DNA from: Rheinheimera sp. MM224
GTDB lineage: Bacteria > Pseudomonadota > Gammaproteobacteria > Enterobacterales > Alteromonadaceae
Direction of reading: 5' to 3'
Length of the DNA stretch: 64,000 nucleotides
NCBI RefSeq assembly: GCF_947090785.1
Contig: NZ_OX352320.1
Coordinates: 3,709,001 to 3,773,000 of the forward strand
The position numbers and the translations under genes were made by a program. Under the pieces are notes generated by a model, which saw only the letters and a program-made list of their open reading frames with translations, ran no database searches and was not told the origin of the DNA. Numbering within the stretch: position 1 is the first letter of the stretch; every line of letters starts with the position of its first letter. Shown piece by piece: positions 1 through 10,071 of the stretch.

Positions 1-371
1 GCGCCAGGATAACCCTGATCGCCATCGGCAGAGCGCAGATACAATTGCACCGAATCAGGCTGTTGTTTTAGCACTTGCCAAAGTTGACGGTTAAAACCAG
101 TCACACCCCCATGCAAATGATTCAGGCCATTGTTACAGTCCAATTGATAGGCGACGCCATTGAGCTCAAACCGGCCTTTGGCAATACGATTGGCAACCCG
201 GCCCGCGGTAGCACCCAGGTAAAACTCGTCTGTTTGGTAATCCGCCACTTGCGGATAATTCAGCGTCAGCTCCTGGCCAAACAGGCGGATAGAGCGGATT
301 GTTGCCCCAAAAGGCAACAACTCCACTTCTAAACCTGTGCCTTTATTTAAGGCTATTGGGCCGAGGTTCAT
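1..371 (-). CDS. galM: aldose 1-epimerase (mutarotase), 3' part cut by window edge
   Basis: Interconverts the alpha and beta anomers of galactose or glucose, feeding the correct anomer to galactokinase in the Leloir pathway. The reading frame starts at the ATG at 371 and runs off the left edge after about 123 codons. The visible part carries typical mutarotase motifs: GRVANRI near residue 60, [10 protein letters not shown] near residue 85 and GDQGYPG at the edge. Its ATG overlaps the galK stop codon (ATGA), so the two are probably translationally coupled. It is the last visible gene of the minus-strand galactose operon. Family call is secure; the C-terminal half, with the catalytic Glu, is not seen. 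Confidence 0.93.
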   Translation of the reverse strand, partial: MNLGPIALNKGTGLEVELLPFGATIRSIRLFGQELTLNYPQVADYQTDEFYLGATAGRVANRIAKGRFELNGVAYQLDCNNGLNHLHGGVTGFNRQLWQVLKQQPDSVQLYLRSADGDQGYPG

Positions 372-1522
372 GCCAAAATCTGCTCTGCGCCCTGGCTGGC
401 GGTGCAGACAAAAATACCAGCGGTTAAGCCTGTTTGTGCCGGGTACTCACGGTTTACCAAAGCACGAATGTCCTCCACCCGGCCTTGCGGCACTAAAGCC
501 ACCACACAACCACCAAAACCACCACCTGTCATACGGACGCCACCTGTATCACCCAGCATGTTGCCAATCATTTCGACCAGCGCATCTATAGCAGGCACTG
601 TGATTTCAAAGTCGTTTTTCATCGACAAATGAGATTCAGCCATTAAACGACTTAACAGTTTAATATCGTGATCGGCCAAAGCTTTGGCAGCTAATTCAGT
701 TCTATCGTTTTCGGTAATGACATGACGGGCACGCTTGGCAACTAATGGATCCAGTTCGCTCTGCTTAGCAGCAAACGTATTCCAACTGACATCCCGTAAG
801 GCTTTGACGCCAAAAATGGCTGCAGCTTCTTCACACTGACGGCGGCGGGTATTGTATTCGCTGTCGACCAGGCCACGTTTTACATTGGAGTTGATAATCA
901 TCACAGCCATATCTGTGGGCACTGATACAGGCGTGCTGTCGAGGCTGCGGCAATCAATCAATAAAGCGTGAGCGACTTTGCCTTGCGCAGAAATCAGCTG
1001 ATCCATAATGCCGCAGTTACAACCGACAAAGTTGTTTTCTGCATGCTGACCATTCAGTGCATTGTCACGGCTGGATAATTCAACGCCCGCCAAAGTGCTG
1101 TAGGTCAGGCCCAGAGCGACTTCTAATGAAGCTGAAGAGCTTAAACCTACACCTTGTGGCACATTGCCGCTGATAGCTAAATCACAACCGACCAGGTTAA
1201 AGCCTTTTTGCATCAGGCTGTTGGCCACGCCACGGACATAGTTTGCCCACTGGTACTCTGGATGTTTCTCCAGCGGAAACGTCAGTTCAAACTCATCGAC
1301 TTGCTGCTGATAATCCAGCGCCAGCACACGAACTTTGTTGTCATTACGTGGTGTTGCCACTACTACAGTGTCGTAGTTAATAGCACATGGCAATACAAAA
1401 CCATCGTTGTAATCTGTGTGTTCGCCAATCAGATTAACCCGGCCCGGCGCTCTGAAAGCAAATTCGCCCTGAGTTTGATAATGTTCGGCAAATGCCTGCT
1501 GTACTTGTTCTACTAATTGCAT
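368..1522 (-). CDS. galK: galactokinase
   Basis: Phosphorylates alpha-D-galactose at C1 with ATP (Leloir pathway, cytoplasm). 384 residues, the usual length. The GHMP-kinase signatures are all present: N-terminal galactose-binding motif [19 protein letters not shown] (near residue 25), the ATP-binding loop [12 protein letters not shown] (near 125) and the C-terminal [12 protein letters not shown] (near 340). It lies 5 bp downstream of galT and overlaps galM by 4 bp, so it is part of a tight operon. Nothing looks damaged. Confidence 0.97.
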   Translation of the reverse strand: MQLVEQVQQAFAEHYQTQGEFAFRAPGRVNLIGEHTDYNDGFVLPCAINYDTVVVATPRNDNKVRVLALDYQQQVDEFELTFPLEKHPEYQWANYVRGVANSLMQKGFNLVGCDLAISGNVPQGVGLSSSASLEVALGLTYSTLAGVELSSRDNALNGQHAENNFVGCNCGIMDQLISAQGKVAHALLIDCRSLDSTPVSVPTDMAVMIINSNVKRGLVDSEYNTRRRQCEEAAAIFGVKALRDVSWNTFAAKQSELDPLVAKRARHVITENDRTELAAKALADHDIKLLSRLMAESHLSMKNDFEITVPAIDALVEMIGNMLGDTGGVRMTGGGFGGCVVALVPQGRVEDIRALVNREYPAQTGLTAGIFVCTASQGAEQILA

Positions 1523-1527
1523 CTGTA

Positions 1528-2607
1528 TTAAACCTTGCTCTGCTGTTTGTAATGCACAGGGCTTTGCTGTTTTAAGCGTTCAGCGGCCTGTTCAGGAGTC
1601 ATATCTCGTTGGGTTTCGGCCAGCATTTCGTAGCCAACCATAAACTTTTTAATGGTGGCAGAGCGTAATAACGGCGGATAAAAATGGCCATGCAGCTGCC
1701 AGTGGTCGATGCTTTCTACCGTCTCAGCGCCAGCATCGCCGCGTTCATTCTGATAAGGCGCACTATGCCAGCCCATTGAATAAGGGAATGAACACTGGAA
1801 CAGATTGTCGTAGCGAATGGTGATTTGCTGCAGAATATCGGCCAAAGCAGCTTGCTGCTCTGGGGTTAAGTCTTCCATCCGGCGTACATGGGCTTTTGGC
1901 AATACCAGGGTTTCAAATGGCCAGCTGGCCCAGAATGGCACCACAACTATCCAGTGATCGTTTTCAACCACTGTACGCTCGCCACTTTGTTGTTCCAGAG
2001 AGGCATAATTCAGTAACAGGTTTTTGCCATGTTTAGCTAAATACTCACGCTGCTCTGTGTCGGCTTTGGCTGGCAAGGTAGGCACTGTGCTGTTGGCCCA
2101 AATCTGGCCATGAGGATGCGGATTGGAGCAGCCGTTAATAGCGCCTTTGTTTTCAAACACCTGCACCCAGTTGTAGGTTTTGGATAAGTCTTTGTACTGA
2201 CGGATCCATTCTTCCACTATGTTCTGAATATCAGTAACACTCAGCTCTGGCATGGTCAGGCTGTGATCCGGTGAATAACAAATCACCCTGCTGGTACCGC
2301 GTTCAGCTTTTAATACAAATAAATCATCATCTGAGCGCTGATAAAAAGGTGTATCTGCAGTTAAAGCGGCAAAGTCATTGGTAAAGACATAAGGCTTTTT
2401 ATAGTCAGGATTCAGATCACCGGAAATACGGGTGTTGGTTGGACATAAAAAACAGCTGTGGTCATAAGATGGATTCTGCTCTGTGGCTGCAGTTTCAATC
2501 TGACCTTGCCATGGTCTTTTTGCTCTGTGTGGCGACACCAACACCCAATCTCCCGTCAACGGGTTGTATCTGCGGTGCGGATGATCTTTTGCATTAAATT
2601 CAGACAT
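1528..2607 (-). CDS. galT: galactose-1-phosphate uridylyltransferase
   Basis: Transfers UMP from UDP-glucose to galactose-1-phosphate (Leloir pathway). 359 residues, near the E. coli length. The HIT-like active site is visible as [10 protein letters not shown] near residue 165, whose HPH supplies the nucleophilic histidine. The metal-site cysteines appear as CFLCPTN near residue 52. Begins with ATG at 2607, 19 bp after the galE stop codon, and is followed 5 bp later by galK. Cytoplasmic. Confidence 0.97.
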   Translation of the reverse strand: MSEFNAKDHPHRRYNPLTGDWVLVSPHRAKRPWQGQIETAATEQNPSYDHSCFLCPTNTRISGDLNPDYKKPYVFTNDFAALTADTPFYQRSDDDLFVLKAERGTSRVICYSPDHSLTMPELSVTDIQNIVEEWIRQYKDLSKTYNWVQVFENKGAINGCSNPHPHGQIWANSTVPTLPAKADTEQREYLAKHGKNLLLNYASLEQQSGERTVVENDHWIVVVPFWASWPFETLVLPKAHVRRMEDLTPEQQAALADILQQITIRYDNLFQCSFPYSMGWHSAPYQNERGDAGAETVESIDHWQLHGHFYPPLLRSATIKKFMVGYEMLAETQRDMTPEQAAERLKQQSPVHYKQQSKV

Positions 2608-2626
2608 TTACTATTCCAACCTTTTC

Positions 2627-3643
2627 TTAATTCTTCGGATAACCTGAAGGATTCATTTTTTGCCAGTTCCAGCTATCCGCCACCATCTGATCCAAACCAC
2701 GTTCCGCTTTCCAGTTAAGTTTTTCAGCCGCTAAAGACGGGTCACCGTAATAACAGCCGATATCGCCAGGACGACGTGGCGTTACCTGATACGCAATCAA
2801 CTGACCAGAAATACGACGGTAAGCGTCGACCATTTCCAGCACAGAAACGCCCTGACCAGTGCCTAAGTTAAACACATGAAAACCCGCATTCTGATGCAGA
2901 GTTTCTAAAGCTTTGACATGACCTGAAGCTAAATCACAGACATGGATATAATCCCGCACACCGGTACCGTCAGGCGTGTCGTAATCATCACCAAATACTG
3001 ATAAATGCGGTCTGCGGCCTATGGCCACCTGATTGATAAAAGGCATCAGGTTATTTGGAATACCATTTGGATCTTCACCAATCAAGCCCGACTCATGTGC
3101 GCCTACAGGGTTAAAGTAACGCAGCACTATGGCACTGAAATCACTTTGAGCCACCACCAGGTCAGACATCATCTGTTCAACCATCAGCTTAGAACGGCCA
3201 TAAGGACTTTCAGGATGCACCGCAAAATCTTCCCGTATTGGTGAAGACACAGGTTCGCCGTACACTGTGGCAGAGGAGCTGAACACTAGTGTTTTGACCT
3301 GGTGTGCCAACATCACCTGCATCAGTAAGCCTGAAGCGCTGACATTGTTTTCATAATAAAACAGTGGTTTAGCGACAGATTCGCCAACAGCTTTAGAACC
3401 GGCAAAGTGAATGACTGCATCCACTTTTTCAGCGGCAAAAATAGCAGAAAGCGCGTTTTCATCACGGATATCAGCCTGATAGAACTGGACGCTCTGGCCT
3501 GTCAGCTGCTCGACCCGCTTTAGCGCTTCAACACTACTGTTGCTCAGGTTGTCGACCACCACCACCTGATGGCCAGAATTCAGTAACTCCAGGCAAGTAT
3601 GAGAGCCTATATAACCTGCGCCACCCGTGACTAAAATACGCAT
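2627..3643 (-). CDS. galE: UDP-glucose 4-epimerase
   Basis: Interconverts UDP-galactose and UDP-glucose using bound NAD. 338 residues, the standard length of the extended-SDR GalE family. An N-terminal Rossmann motif GGAGYIGSH starts at residue 7. The catalytic Ser lies in SSSATVYG near 122-124, and YGRSK near residue 148 supplies the catalytic Tyr and Lys. Its Shine-Dalgarno sequence AAGGAG overlaps the last codons of the upstream beta-galactosidase gene (stop 3648-3650), which suggests translational coupling. It links the operon to nucleotide-sugar metabolism as well as galactose breakdown. Confidence 0.97.
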   Translation of the reverse strand: MRILVTGGAGYIGSHTCLELLNSGHQVVVVDNLSNSSVEALKRVEQLTGQSVQFYQADIRDENALSAIFAAEKVDAVIHFAGSKAVGESVAKPLFYYENNVSASGLLMQVMLAHQVKTLVFSSSATVYGEPVSSPIREDFAVHPESPYGRSKLMVEQMMSDLVVAQSDFSAIVLRYFNPVGAHESGLIGEDPNGIPNNLMPFINQVAIGRRPHLSVFGDDYDTPDGTGVRDYIHVCDLASGHVKALETLHQNAGFHVFNLGTGQGVSVLEMVDAYRRISGQLIAYQVTPRRPGDIGCYYGDPSLAAEKLNWKAERGLDQMVADSWNWQKMNPSGYPKN

Positions 3644-3647
3644 ACAG

Positions 3648-6017
3648 TTACTCCTTGACGTTAAAAACTAAGACTTCACTTTGAATAGCCAATACTTTTG
3701 AACTGGCTTCCAGCTTAGCTTTGCTAAATTCAGCACCTAGTTTCACTAAGACTGCGGCTTTGCCTTGTTCAGTAAAAGCAGGTTCAGGGTTGATCACTTC
3801 AATATCACCACTGGCTTTAAATTCAATGATCTGATTGTTTAACGGCACTAGCTGGCCGTTTTTATCCAGCACTTGTGCATACACAAAGACTAAATCACCA
3901 GCCACAGGCGCCACACCACTGGTGTCGACTGTCAGCTTTAAGCTGGCAGCAGCTTCAGGAGTCGTCACCTGATGAGTCGCCACTTCTTTACCTGCGATAT
4001 AAGCTTTTGCCACTAACTGCCCGGCCTTGAACTCTTTTAAGTCAAATTCAAAAGGCGGATGCGGTAAATGGGTAGAAAACTTATCTGTAGATGGCTTATT
4101 CCGGCTGACTAACACACCGTTTAAATACAGTTCCACTTCTTCAGCATTACTGAATACCCGCACTTTGGCGCTGGAACCCAGTTGCCATTCACTGGCAATA
4201 AATACCATAGGGCCAGACTGATACTTGTCAGACAGTTCTGAAGCCGCGCGCTGGCTCTGGTAAAAGTAGTAACTGTATTTAGGCAAACGGTAAATGCTCA
4301 TGATACCGGATGCTTCCAGATCATTGGCATAACCTCTGTTGTAATCAAACATCACCCAGTAGCCATCGCCATAAGCAGGAGTCGTCAGGTTGTCGTTATG
4401 CGCTTCCTGTAAATTGCGGGCTTGCTGTAATAAACGTGCTTCACCATGGCTTAATAACTGACGGCTGGTACGGGCTTCTTCTTTTAAATCACCCCAGCTG
4501 TCCTGATTGAAACCGGCATTTTGCGCATAATATTCCCAGTCGCCGTATTCAGACACATTGTAAGGTACAGTTGGCGTTTCATAGTGCATCTGACGGTGTT
4601 GACGCGCTTGCAGGTACATGTCGTAGCCATGCTGCCAACCCGCAGAATAAGCTCCCGGGAACTCTTGTTTGACTGTGTTATGCAAGGTCGCAACAAATTC
4701 TTCCGGCATAGCAGATTCATTCAGTGAACATTCCCAGGCCAATACGCTGGCGTGGTTGCGGTCACGGCGGATTAAATCACGGCAACTCTGAACAGTCTGA
4801 GCACGGAAAGCTTCGGTTGGCTGATAATACTGCCAGCCTAAAATGGCATTCATCAGTACTAAACCCAGTTCATCCGCCGCTTGCATAAAAGCTTTGGAAT
4901 GTGGGTAATGTGATAAACGGACGTAATCAAAACCAGCAGATTTAATTTTTACTGCGTCACGGTAATCGGCCTGAGGTGAAGTGGCATACCCCACATGAGG
5001 GTATTCCTGATGGCGGTTTACACCGCGTAAAAAGGTCAGCTCGCCATTGATCAGCAACTGATGTTTGTCGTTAAAGGCAAAACTGCGGATACCTATCTGT
5101 TGCTGCTGACGCTCAATCACTTCGCCATTTTGTTTCAGTACCGTGTGTAACTGGTATAAAAACGGACTGGCTGGACTCCACAGATTTGGTTTGGTTACAG
5201 TCAATTGTGCCTGTAGATCCAGTTTAGCTCCAGCCGCCAGTTGAATTAAGCCTGAGCTGACTTCTGTGACTAATTGCTCACCGGCAAACAGCTGCTGTAC
5301 CAGTTCCAGATCCGCGCTTGCCGCTGAGGTGTTCGCCAGTTGAGTTTTTACTGCTATAACAGATTCTGTTTTATCCACTTTTGGATAAGTGACAAAAATA
5401 CCGCCGCCAGCAACTTCATTCGCCAACATTTCATCTGTGATATGCACAGGGTTTTTAATCAGTAAACGTACGTCGCGGTATAAACCACCGTAGGTATTAA
5501 AATCCAGCTGAGCCAAAGGTTTAGGCCCTGTGACTTCGTTGTCTCTGTTATCCAGTTTTACTGTCAGTTGATAAGTCTGACCCGAAGTGACATAAGGCGT
5601 TAAATCAATAGTAAAAGGCAAATAGCCGCCCAGATGCTCACCAATCTGTTTATCGCCTAACCAGACTTGTGCATGGTTCATCGCTGCTTCAAAACGGATC
5701 AGCAGCTGTTTGTTTTGCCACTCTGGCGCTATGGTCAGAGACTTTTGGTACCAGGCGAACCCCTGCCATTGGTTGTTCACCAGCAAAGGCTCAATCTGTG
5801 GCGTATGAGGTAAATTGACCTGCTGCCAGTCTTCTGGTTGGGCCTTTAAATCAGTGGACTGACTTTTATAAAACAACCAGCCTGCATTTAAATTCTGCTC
5901 TGTTGCTACTGCAACTTTCGGTGACTGCTCGTCTTTTGATGAGAGGGTGACTGGGCTGCACGCAAACTGTAGCAGCAAGACCAACACAGCCAGAGATTGT
6001 ATTAAGTACTTCAACAC
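3648..6017 (-). CDS. glycoside hydrolase family 2 beta-galactosidase, predicted lipoprotein
   Basis: Predicted to release galactose from beta-galactosides on the periplasmic face of a membrane. 789 residues starting at GTG (6017; a TTG follows directly), with AAGGA about 9 bp upstream. The N-terminus is a lipoprotein signal with lipobox LQFAC near residue 20. The rest follows GH2 order: jelly-roll sugar-binding domain, Ig-like domain, TIM barrel, then C-terminal Ig-like domains. The acid/base Glu lies in [12 protein letters not shown] (about residue 430) and the nucleophile Glu probably in [10 protein letters not shown] (about 490). It sits between an SDR gene and galE, so its galactose product would feed the Leloir genes. 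Beta-galactosidase is the likeliest activity; other GH2 activities such as beta-glucuronidase cannot be excluded by sequence alone. Confidence 0.88.
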   Translation of the reverse strand: MLKYLIQSLAVLVLLLQFACSPVTLSSKDEQSPKVAVATEQNLNAGWLFYKSQSTDLKAQPEDWQQVNLPHTPQIEPLLVNNQWQGFAWYQKSLTIAPEWQNKQLLIRFEAAMNHAQVWLGDKQIGEHLGGYLPFTIDLTPYVTSGQTYQLTVKLDNRDNEVTGPKPLAQLDFNTYGGLYRDVRLLIKNPVHITDEMLANEVAGGGIFVTYPKVDKTESVIAVKTQLANTSAASADLELVQQLFAGEQLVTEVSSGLIQLAAGAKLDLQAQLTVTKPNLWSPASPFLYQLHTVLKQNGEVIERQQQQIGIRSFAFNDKHQLLINGELTFLRGVNRHQEYPHVGYATSPQADYRDAVKIKSAGFDYVRLSHYPHSKAFMQAADELGLVLMNAILGWQYYQPTEAFRAQTVQSCRDLIRRDRNHASVLAWECSLNESAMPEEFVATLHNTVKQEFPGAYSAGWQHGYDMYLQARQHRQMHYETPTVPYNVSEYGDWEYYAQNAGFNQDSWGDLKEEARTSRQLLSHGEARLLQQARNLQEAHNDNLTTPAYGDGYWVMFDYNRGYANDLEASGIMSIYRLPKYSYYFYQSQRAASELSDKYQSGPMVFIASEWQLGSSAKVRVFSNAEEVELYLNGVLVSRNKPSTDKFSTHLPHPPFEFDLKEFKAGQLVAKAYIAGKEVATHQVTTPEAAASLKLTVDTSGVAPVAGDLVFVYAQVLDKNGQLVPLNNQIIEFKASGDIEVINPEPAFTEQGKAAVLVKLGAEFSKAKLEASSKVLAIQSEVLVFNVKE

Positions 6018-6058
6018 TGGAGAATTCCTTTTAATACGCCTGTTTTACGACACAGGAC

Positions 6059-6766
6059 TTAGCAAAAATTAGTCTCAATCGCAGGCCTGACGACCAGCTC
6101 GTGGATATGAGCTTTGGCAGAGCTTGCCAGCATCAGCAGAATGGCGTCCGCCACGTCTTCTGCAGACAAATAATCCGGTCTGCTGGCAACACGAAATTCG
6201 GTATCTACCCCACCCGGATACACAGACAACACCTTCACACCAGTGCCGTTTAGCTCTTTACGCAGCACTTTGCTGTAGCTATCAAGAGCGGCTTTACTGG
6301 CGCTGTAGGCGGAAATACCAGGGTTGGAAAATAAACAGACGGTCGAAAGTACATTCAGCACCATGCCTTTACCTTGCTGTTGCATAGCGGGCACCAATTG
6401 CTGGATAAAATGCAGCGGCGCATAAAAGTTCAGCTGCATCATCTGATCTATCGCAGACCAATCCGGCTCTGTCGCTGCACTACGACTGCTATTGCCACCA
6501 GCGCAATTAATCAGTACATCCACGTCGCCCAATTGCTGCTTCGCCTGTTGGCAAAACTTATTGATGGCGGCTGGTTCTATCACTGAAAAAGACTCGCTGA
6601 ACACTGTTGTGCCCTGTGGCAATAAAGCTAAGGTCTGAGCTAATTTGGCCGGATCACGACCACATAAACTTAAGCGGTGACCTTGAGCCGCTAAAGCAAC
6701 AGCTAAAGCTCGGCCTATGCCCGATGAGGCACCGGTCAGCAGAATATGAGAGGGAGATAACGACAT
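6059..6766 (-). CDS. short-chain dehydrogenase/reductase
   Basis: Classical SDR, about 235 residues. Cofactor motif TGASSGIG lies near the N-terminus, NCAGG follows near residue 85, and the catalytic pair is in SAYSASKAAL near 150. I chose ATG at 6766: the longer frame begins at a TTG (6799) inside the T-tract of the preceding terminator, which is unlikely to be a start. It lies between the TonB receptor and the GH2 gene, so it may oxidise or reduce a sugar or aglycone released from the galactoside. That role is inferred from position only; no substrate can be read from the sequence. Confidence 0.85.
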   Translation of the reverse strand: MSLSPSHILLTGASSGIGRALAVALAAQGHRLSLCGRDPAKLAQTLALLPQGTTVFSESFSVIEPAAINKFCQQAKQQLGDVDVLINCAGGNSSRSAATEPDWSAIDQMMQLNFYAPLHFIQQLVPAMQQQGKGMVLNVLSTVCLFSNPGISAYSASKAALDSYSKVLRKELNGTGVKVLSVYPGGVDTEFRVASRPDYLSAEDVADAILLMLASSAKAHIHELVVRPAIETNFC

Positions 6767-6797
6767 CAGTATGGCTTCCGTGAAGATGGTTTTCTTC

Positions 6798-6825
6798 AAA
6801 AAGCCCGGCCCAAAGGCCGGGTTTT
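6798..6825 (-). terminator. Rho-independent terminator after the TonB receptor gene
   Basis: On the minus strand a 7-bp GC stem (CCCGGCC / GGCCGGG) with a four-base loop is followed by CTTTTT. It lies just after the TonB receptor stop and before the SDR gene. It could make the enzyme genes downstream less abundant than the receptor (partial termination) rather than ending the operon. Confidence 0.75.
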
Positions 6826-6846
6826 ATATGCTGAATCACAAGCCAC

Positions 6847-9525
6847 TTACATAGAGTAAGAGAAACCTAACAGGAAACGACGGCCCCACTCAGTGAAGTT
6901 AGCCGGACGGCTTGGGTCGTTATCGAAATAGGTCACAGCTTCTTCATTGGTCAGGTTTTGCCCTTGCAGCATGACCTTAAAGGCTTCAGTGACTTCATAA
7001 GACAAACTGGCATCTACAGTACGCTCAGCTTGAGCTCTGGTGATTTCAGTAGGTTCCCAGCTACCCACACGAGTGTTCGCACTGCGGTAGTTGTAAGACA
7101 CCTTGGCATCAAAGCCAGCTTTGTAGTACCACAAGGTCAGGTTACCGACGTGACGGGATAAACCACCTAAAGGCATTGGATTATCTTCCGGCACAAACTC
7201 AGTGACGTTGCTGTCAGTTAATGAGTAGTTAGCGTAAAAACCTAAACCATCAAATGGTTCTGGCAACATAGTCAGAGCTTGTTGATACATCAGCTCTAAA
7301 CCTTTGATTTGACCGCCATCACCGTTGATAGGGCGACTGTAGTCATAAGAAATACCATCCATAACCACTACATCTGTGGTGGTGCCTATATGAGTTTTTA
7401 AGTCTTTAAAGAAGGTAGAAATCGTCATAGCACGATCGCTGGCCCAGTAGTACTCAAAACCTAAGTCGATTTGATCAGCAACAAATGGATCCAATGTAGG
7501 GTTACCGCTTGACGCCGTATTCACTGTCGTCGAGGTATTAAACTGATAACCGGTACGCATCTCAATTAATGGCGGACGTGAAATAGCACGTGACAAGCCA
7601 AAACGCACCTGAGCTTCTTCTGTCAGGCTAAACACCATATTCAGTGAAGGTAATACTTCGGTGTAATCGTGATCCATTGAAATTGGAGAGGCCACACCAT
7701 TCAGCAACTGATAACCAGAGGACGTTGAATCGGTTTGTACTACACGCACACCTACGTTACCTGTGTAAGGTAAATCTCCAAGCTCACCCGACATTTTTAA
7801 CATGGCATAAAGGGCAGTATTGGTTTCTTCCACTCGCCAGTTATCTGCTAAATCCGTAGCACTTTTTGTGTGTTCACTGCGTTCATCAATACCTCCAAAG
7901 GCTTGATTTACCACTGAACCCCAATCTTTCATACCATAGAGGTTAGGAGCAATAAAATCACCACCAATGGCGTAGCTGTAACCATAACCACTAACAGAGC
8001 TATCTACAGGCAATTGTGACCAGCTCAGGACATCGTTGTTTTTATCACGGTCACTATAACGAGCGCCCAGCACTAAAGTCTCAAAAGTGCCCCAGTCGAC
8101 ACTGCGTTCAAAGTCGGTTTTCAAGGTGACCATTTCATCTGTTAAATCACGATCACCGTCAACATTCATTCTCGAAGGGTTATCAGGGTTCTCAATTGCA
8201 TCCTGAATACGATAAAACTCTGGATTGCCCACATTTGGACCAGCGTTAACCGCCAAACGACCGCCAACATTAGCCCAGCTGATATCCAAAGGTGTAGGTC
8301 CAACATAATTAGACACAATATTGACCCAACGGGATTCAATACTGGCTTCGGAATAACCTACATCATAAGTGGAAGTCCAGACATCACCAGTGACTGTGGT
8401 TTTTAAGCCAGTGCTTAACAGATCATTTTGCTGGAACCAGGTAGCATTATTGGCAGTATGAGCGCCCCATAACACACCACCGCCAGTCAGTTGCTGCGAG
8501 CCATCAGGACGGGTCACAATAGTTGGTGTAGTGGCAGAGTTGTTGTAACCCCAGGTACTTGCGTCCTGATAGTTACCCCAGCCATCAAACATAAACTGGT
8601 CTTCACGTTCTTCAATATCAAACTTGGAGTAGAACAAATCGTATTTCAGGTTCACTGTATCAACAGGTTCCCACTCAAGGATCATCAGGCTGCCTACACG
8701 TTCGTTGTTACCTGATTTAGTACCGGCTTTACCACCCCATGGAGCAGCTTCTTTGATACCGTCACCATTCACATCACCTTGTTCGGCAGGGTTTTTATTG
8801 TAGGAATAAAACGCCGTTTCACGCTGAACTGAAGGTTGGTCCTGATAAGTTAAACCGAAGACCACACCAAAGTTATCTGCCCATTGATCAACATAAGAAA
8901 AACTGGCTTTTTCACCTGAACCATCAGCACCCGGAATATCATCAGCTAACTGATAATCCATCATATGGCCGCTGATATTGATCATACGTTTGTCTTTCGC
9001 CAAAGGACTGATGAAGTTCATATTCACCAAACCAGCAATACCACCTTCGATATTATTGGCCATTGGGCTTTTGTACACTTCAACTGAGTTAATCAGTTCG
9101 GCAGGAAATTGTTCGTAACGTACGTCACGGCTTGGTTCAGCGCTGACAATTTCGCGGCCATTCATGGTGGCAGCGTTTAAACGAGCACCTAAACCACGGA
9201 TAGAAATACTGCTGGCATTACCCCGATCACGCTCTGCCGTTACACCAGGCAAGCGGCCTAAGGAATCAGCGATAGTCACGTCAGGTAATTGGCCTAAGTC
9301 ATCGGTAGAGATAATTTCTACCGTTGATTCTGAAAACTTTTTCTGCATTAAAGACTTGCTCAGCGTGGCACCAAAACCTTTAACGACAATGGTTTCAATC
9401 TGCTGTTCAGCTTCTTTTGCTTTTTGTTGAGTGGTATTTTCTTCGCTTTGCGCTTGTGCATGCTGCATAGCAAAAATTTGCGTTATAGCTAAAGCTACAA
9501 CGGTCAATTTGAATTTGCCTGTCAT
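6847..9525 (-). CDS. TonB-dependent outer-membrane receptor (oligosaccharide type)
   Basis: 892 residues. A signal peptide ends near AQAQSEE (residue 27). A plug domain follows, with IETIVVKGFGATL as TonB-box region, then ADSLGRLPGV and SIRGLGARLNAATMNGRE. The remainder is a long beta-barrel with many alternating aromatic strands. The features fit the TIGR01782-like receptors common in carbohydrate loci of Alteromonadales and xanthomonads. It is the first gene of the galactose operon and is likely to import galactosides (galacto-oligosaccharides or galactan fragments) into the periplasm. The substrate is inferred from the neighbours only. The start ATG follows GGGGTAGGA closely. Confidence 0.92.
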   Translation of the reverse strand: MTGKFKLTVVALAITQIFAMQHAQAQSEENTTQQKAKEAEQQIETIVVKGFGATLSKSLMQKKFSESTVEIISTDDLGQLPDVTIADSLGRLPGVTAERDRGNASSISIRGLGARLNAATMNGREIVSAEPSRDVRYEQFPAELINSVEVYKSPMANNIEGGIAGLVNMNFISPLAKDKRMINISGHMMDYQLADDIPGADGSGEKASFSYVDQWADNFGVVFGLTYQDQPSVQRETAFYSYNKNPAEQGDVNGDGIKEAAPWGGKAGTKSGNNERVGSLMILEWEPVDTVNLKYDLFYSKFDIEEREDQFMFDGWGNYQDASTWGYNNSATTPTIVTRPDGSQQLTGGGVLWGAHTANNATWFQQNDLLSTGLKTTVTGDVWTSTYDVGYSEASIESRWVNIVSNYVGPTPLDISWANVGGRLAVNAGPNVGNPEFYRIQDAIENPDNPSRMNVDGDRDLTDEMVTLKTDFERSVDWGTFETLVLGARYSDRDKNNDVLSWSQLPVDSSVSGYGYSYAIGGDFIAPNLYGMKDWGSVVNQAFGGIDERSEHTKSATDLADNWRVEETNTALYAMLKMSGELGDLPYTGNVGVRVVQTDSTSSGYQLLNGVASPISMDHDYTEVLPSLNMVFSLTEEAQVRFGLSRAISRPPLIEMRTGYQFNTSTTVNTASSGNPTLDPFVADQIDLGFEYYWASDRAMTISTFFKDLKTHIGTTTDVVVMDGISYDYSRPINGDGGQIKGLELMYQQALTMLPEPFDGLGFYANYSLTDSNVTEFVPEDNPMPLGGLSRHVGNLTLWYYKAGFDAKVSYNYRSANTRVGSWEPTEITRAQAERTVDASLSYEVTEAFKVMLQGQNLTNEEAVTYFDNDPSRPANFTEWGRRFLLGFSYSM

Positions 9526-9608
9526 TTCCTACCCCTGTCGGTATCAATTGTTATTTTTTTATGCGCTAGGCTGATTTTTTTGTGCGGGATCAGCAGTGCA
9601 CGGTGCAT

Positions 9609-9637
9609 TTATAACACTCAAGGTAAACGTTTACCAA
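9609..9637 (-). promoter_or_regulatory. predicted sigma-70 promoter of the galactoside operon
   Basis: On the minus strand, TTGGTA (9632-9637) and TTATAA (9609-9614) are separated by exactly 17 bp. They lie about 85-110 bp before the TonB receptor start. The palindromic operator at 9622-9635 overlaps the -35 box and spacer, which fits repression. Assigned by eye; the transcription start is unknown. Confidence 0.5.
9622..9635. promoter_or_regulatory. LacI/GalR-type palindromic operator
   Basis: GGTAAACGTTTACC is a perfect 14-bp palindrome with a central CG, the form typical of LacI-family operators. It is placed over the predicted promoter of the TonB receptor-galETKM operon. No LacI-family gene is visible in the window, so the regulator would lie beyond galM or elsewhere. 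Confidence 0.7.
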
Positions 9638-9865
9638 AACTTTTTCACAGACAGCAAATGAATAAATATCAATGCATTGAATTTATTAGAAATATAATCA
9701 GGTAATCGATTTCTAAAATTAGGTAAAATCACGCTTAAAAGTTACATTCAGAGCTCTAATTCAGCATTAGCTTAAGTTTGCAGCTGTTGTTTCAGATAAA
9801 GATCCAAAGTCGTGTAAAGCACTAGCATGGCCTTTTATTTCTTTGAAAAAGGAACACCTATACGT
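9638..9865. other. AT-rich intergenic region between divergent genes
   Basis: This stretch separates the galactoside operon from the CBS-PAS-GGDEF-EAL locus. Apart from the operator and promoter already listed, I see only AT-rich DNA with no clear gene. An ATG at 9827 is in frame with the CBS fragment but lacks a ribosome-binding site; AAGGAA lies before the ATG at 9866. Confidence 0.5.
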
Positions 9866-10045
9866 ATGGAGTCGTCACAGAGCCTTGCCCCCTTTGTCAT
9901 CTGGCCAGACCTTGCACAGGTGTTGCAAAAAAAACTAATGTGCTGTAAGTCTCAAACTTCGGTGCAACAGACAGCGAGCCTGATGCGGCATCATAACATC
10001 AGCTGCATTCTGGTTAAAAAAGGCGAGCTTATTCTTGAGATCTGA
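9866..10045 (+). pseudogene. broken N-terminal CBS domain of the downstream c-di-GMP protein
   Basis: The ATG at 9866 follows AAGGAA and encodes about 59 residues ending in half a CBS domain (KSQTSVQQTASLMRHHNISCILVKKGELI). TGA at 10043-10045 stops it. Reading through gives TESD, the expected continuation of a CBS motif (G-I-x-T-E-x-D). The homologous frame then shifts by -1 into the frame of the gene at 10072, where a TAA (10060-10062) also intervenes. The simplest reading is that this was the start of one protein with four CBS domains, now broken. A separate small peptide is possible but less likely. Confidence 0.65.
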
Positions 10046-10071
10046 ACTGAGTCGGACTGTAAAAACTGGAT

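Noticed and set aside
6767..6799. Extended start (TTG 6799) for the SDR gene
   Set aside because: It lies in the T-tract of the terminator; ATG 6766 is more likely.
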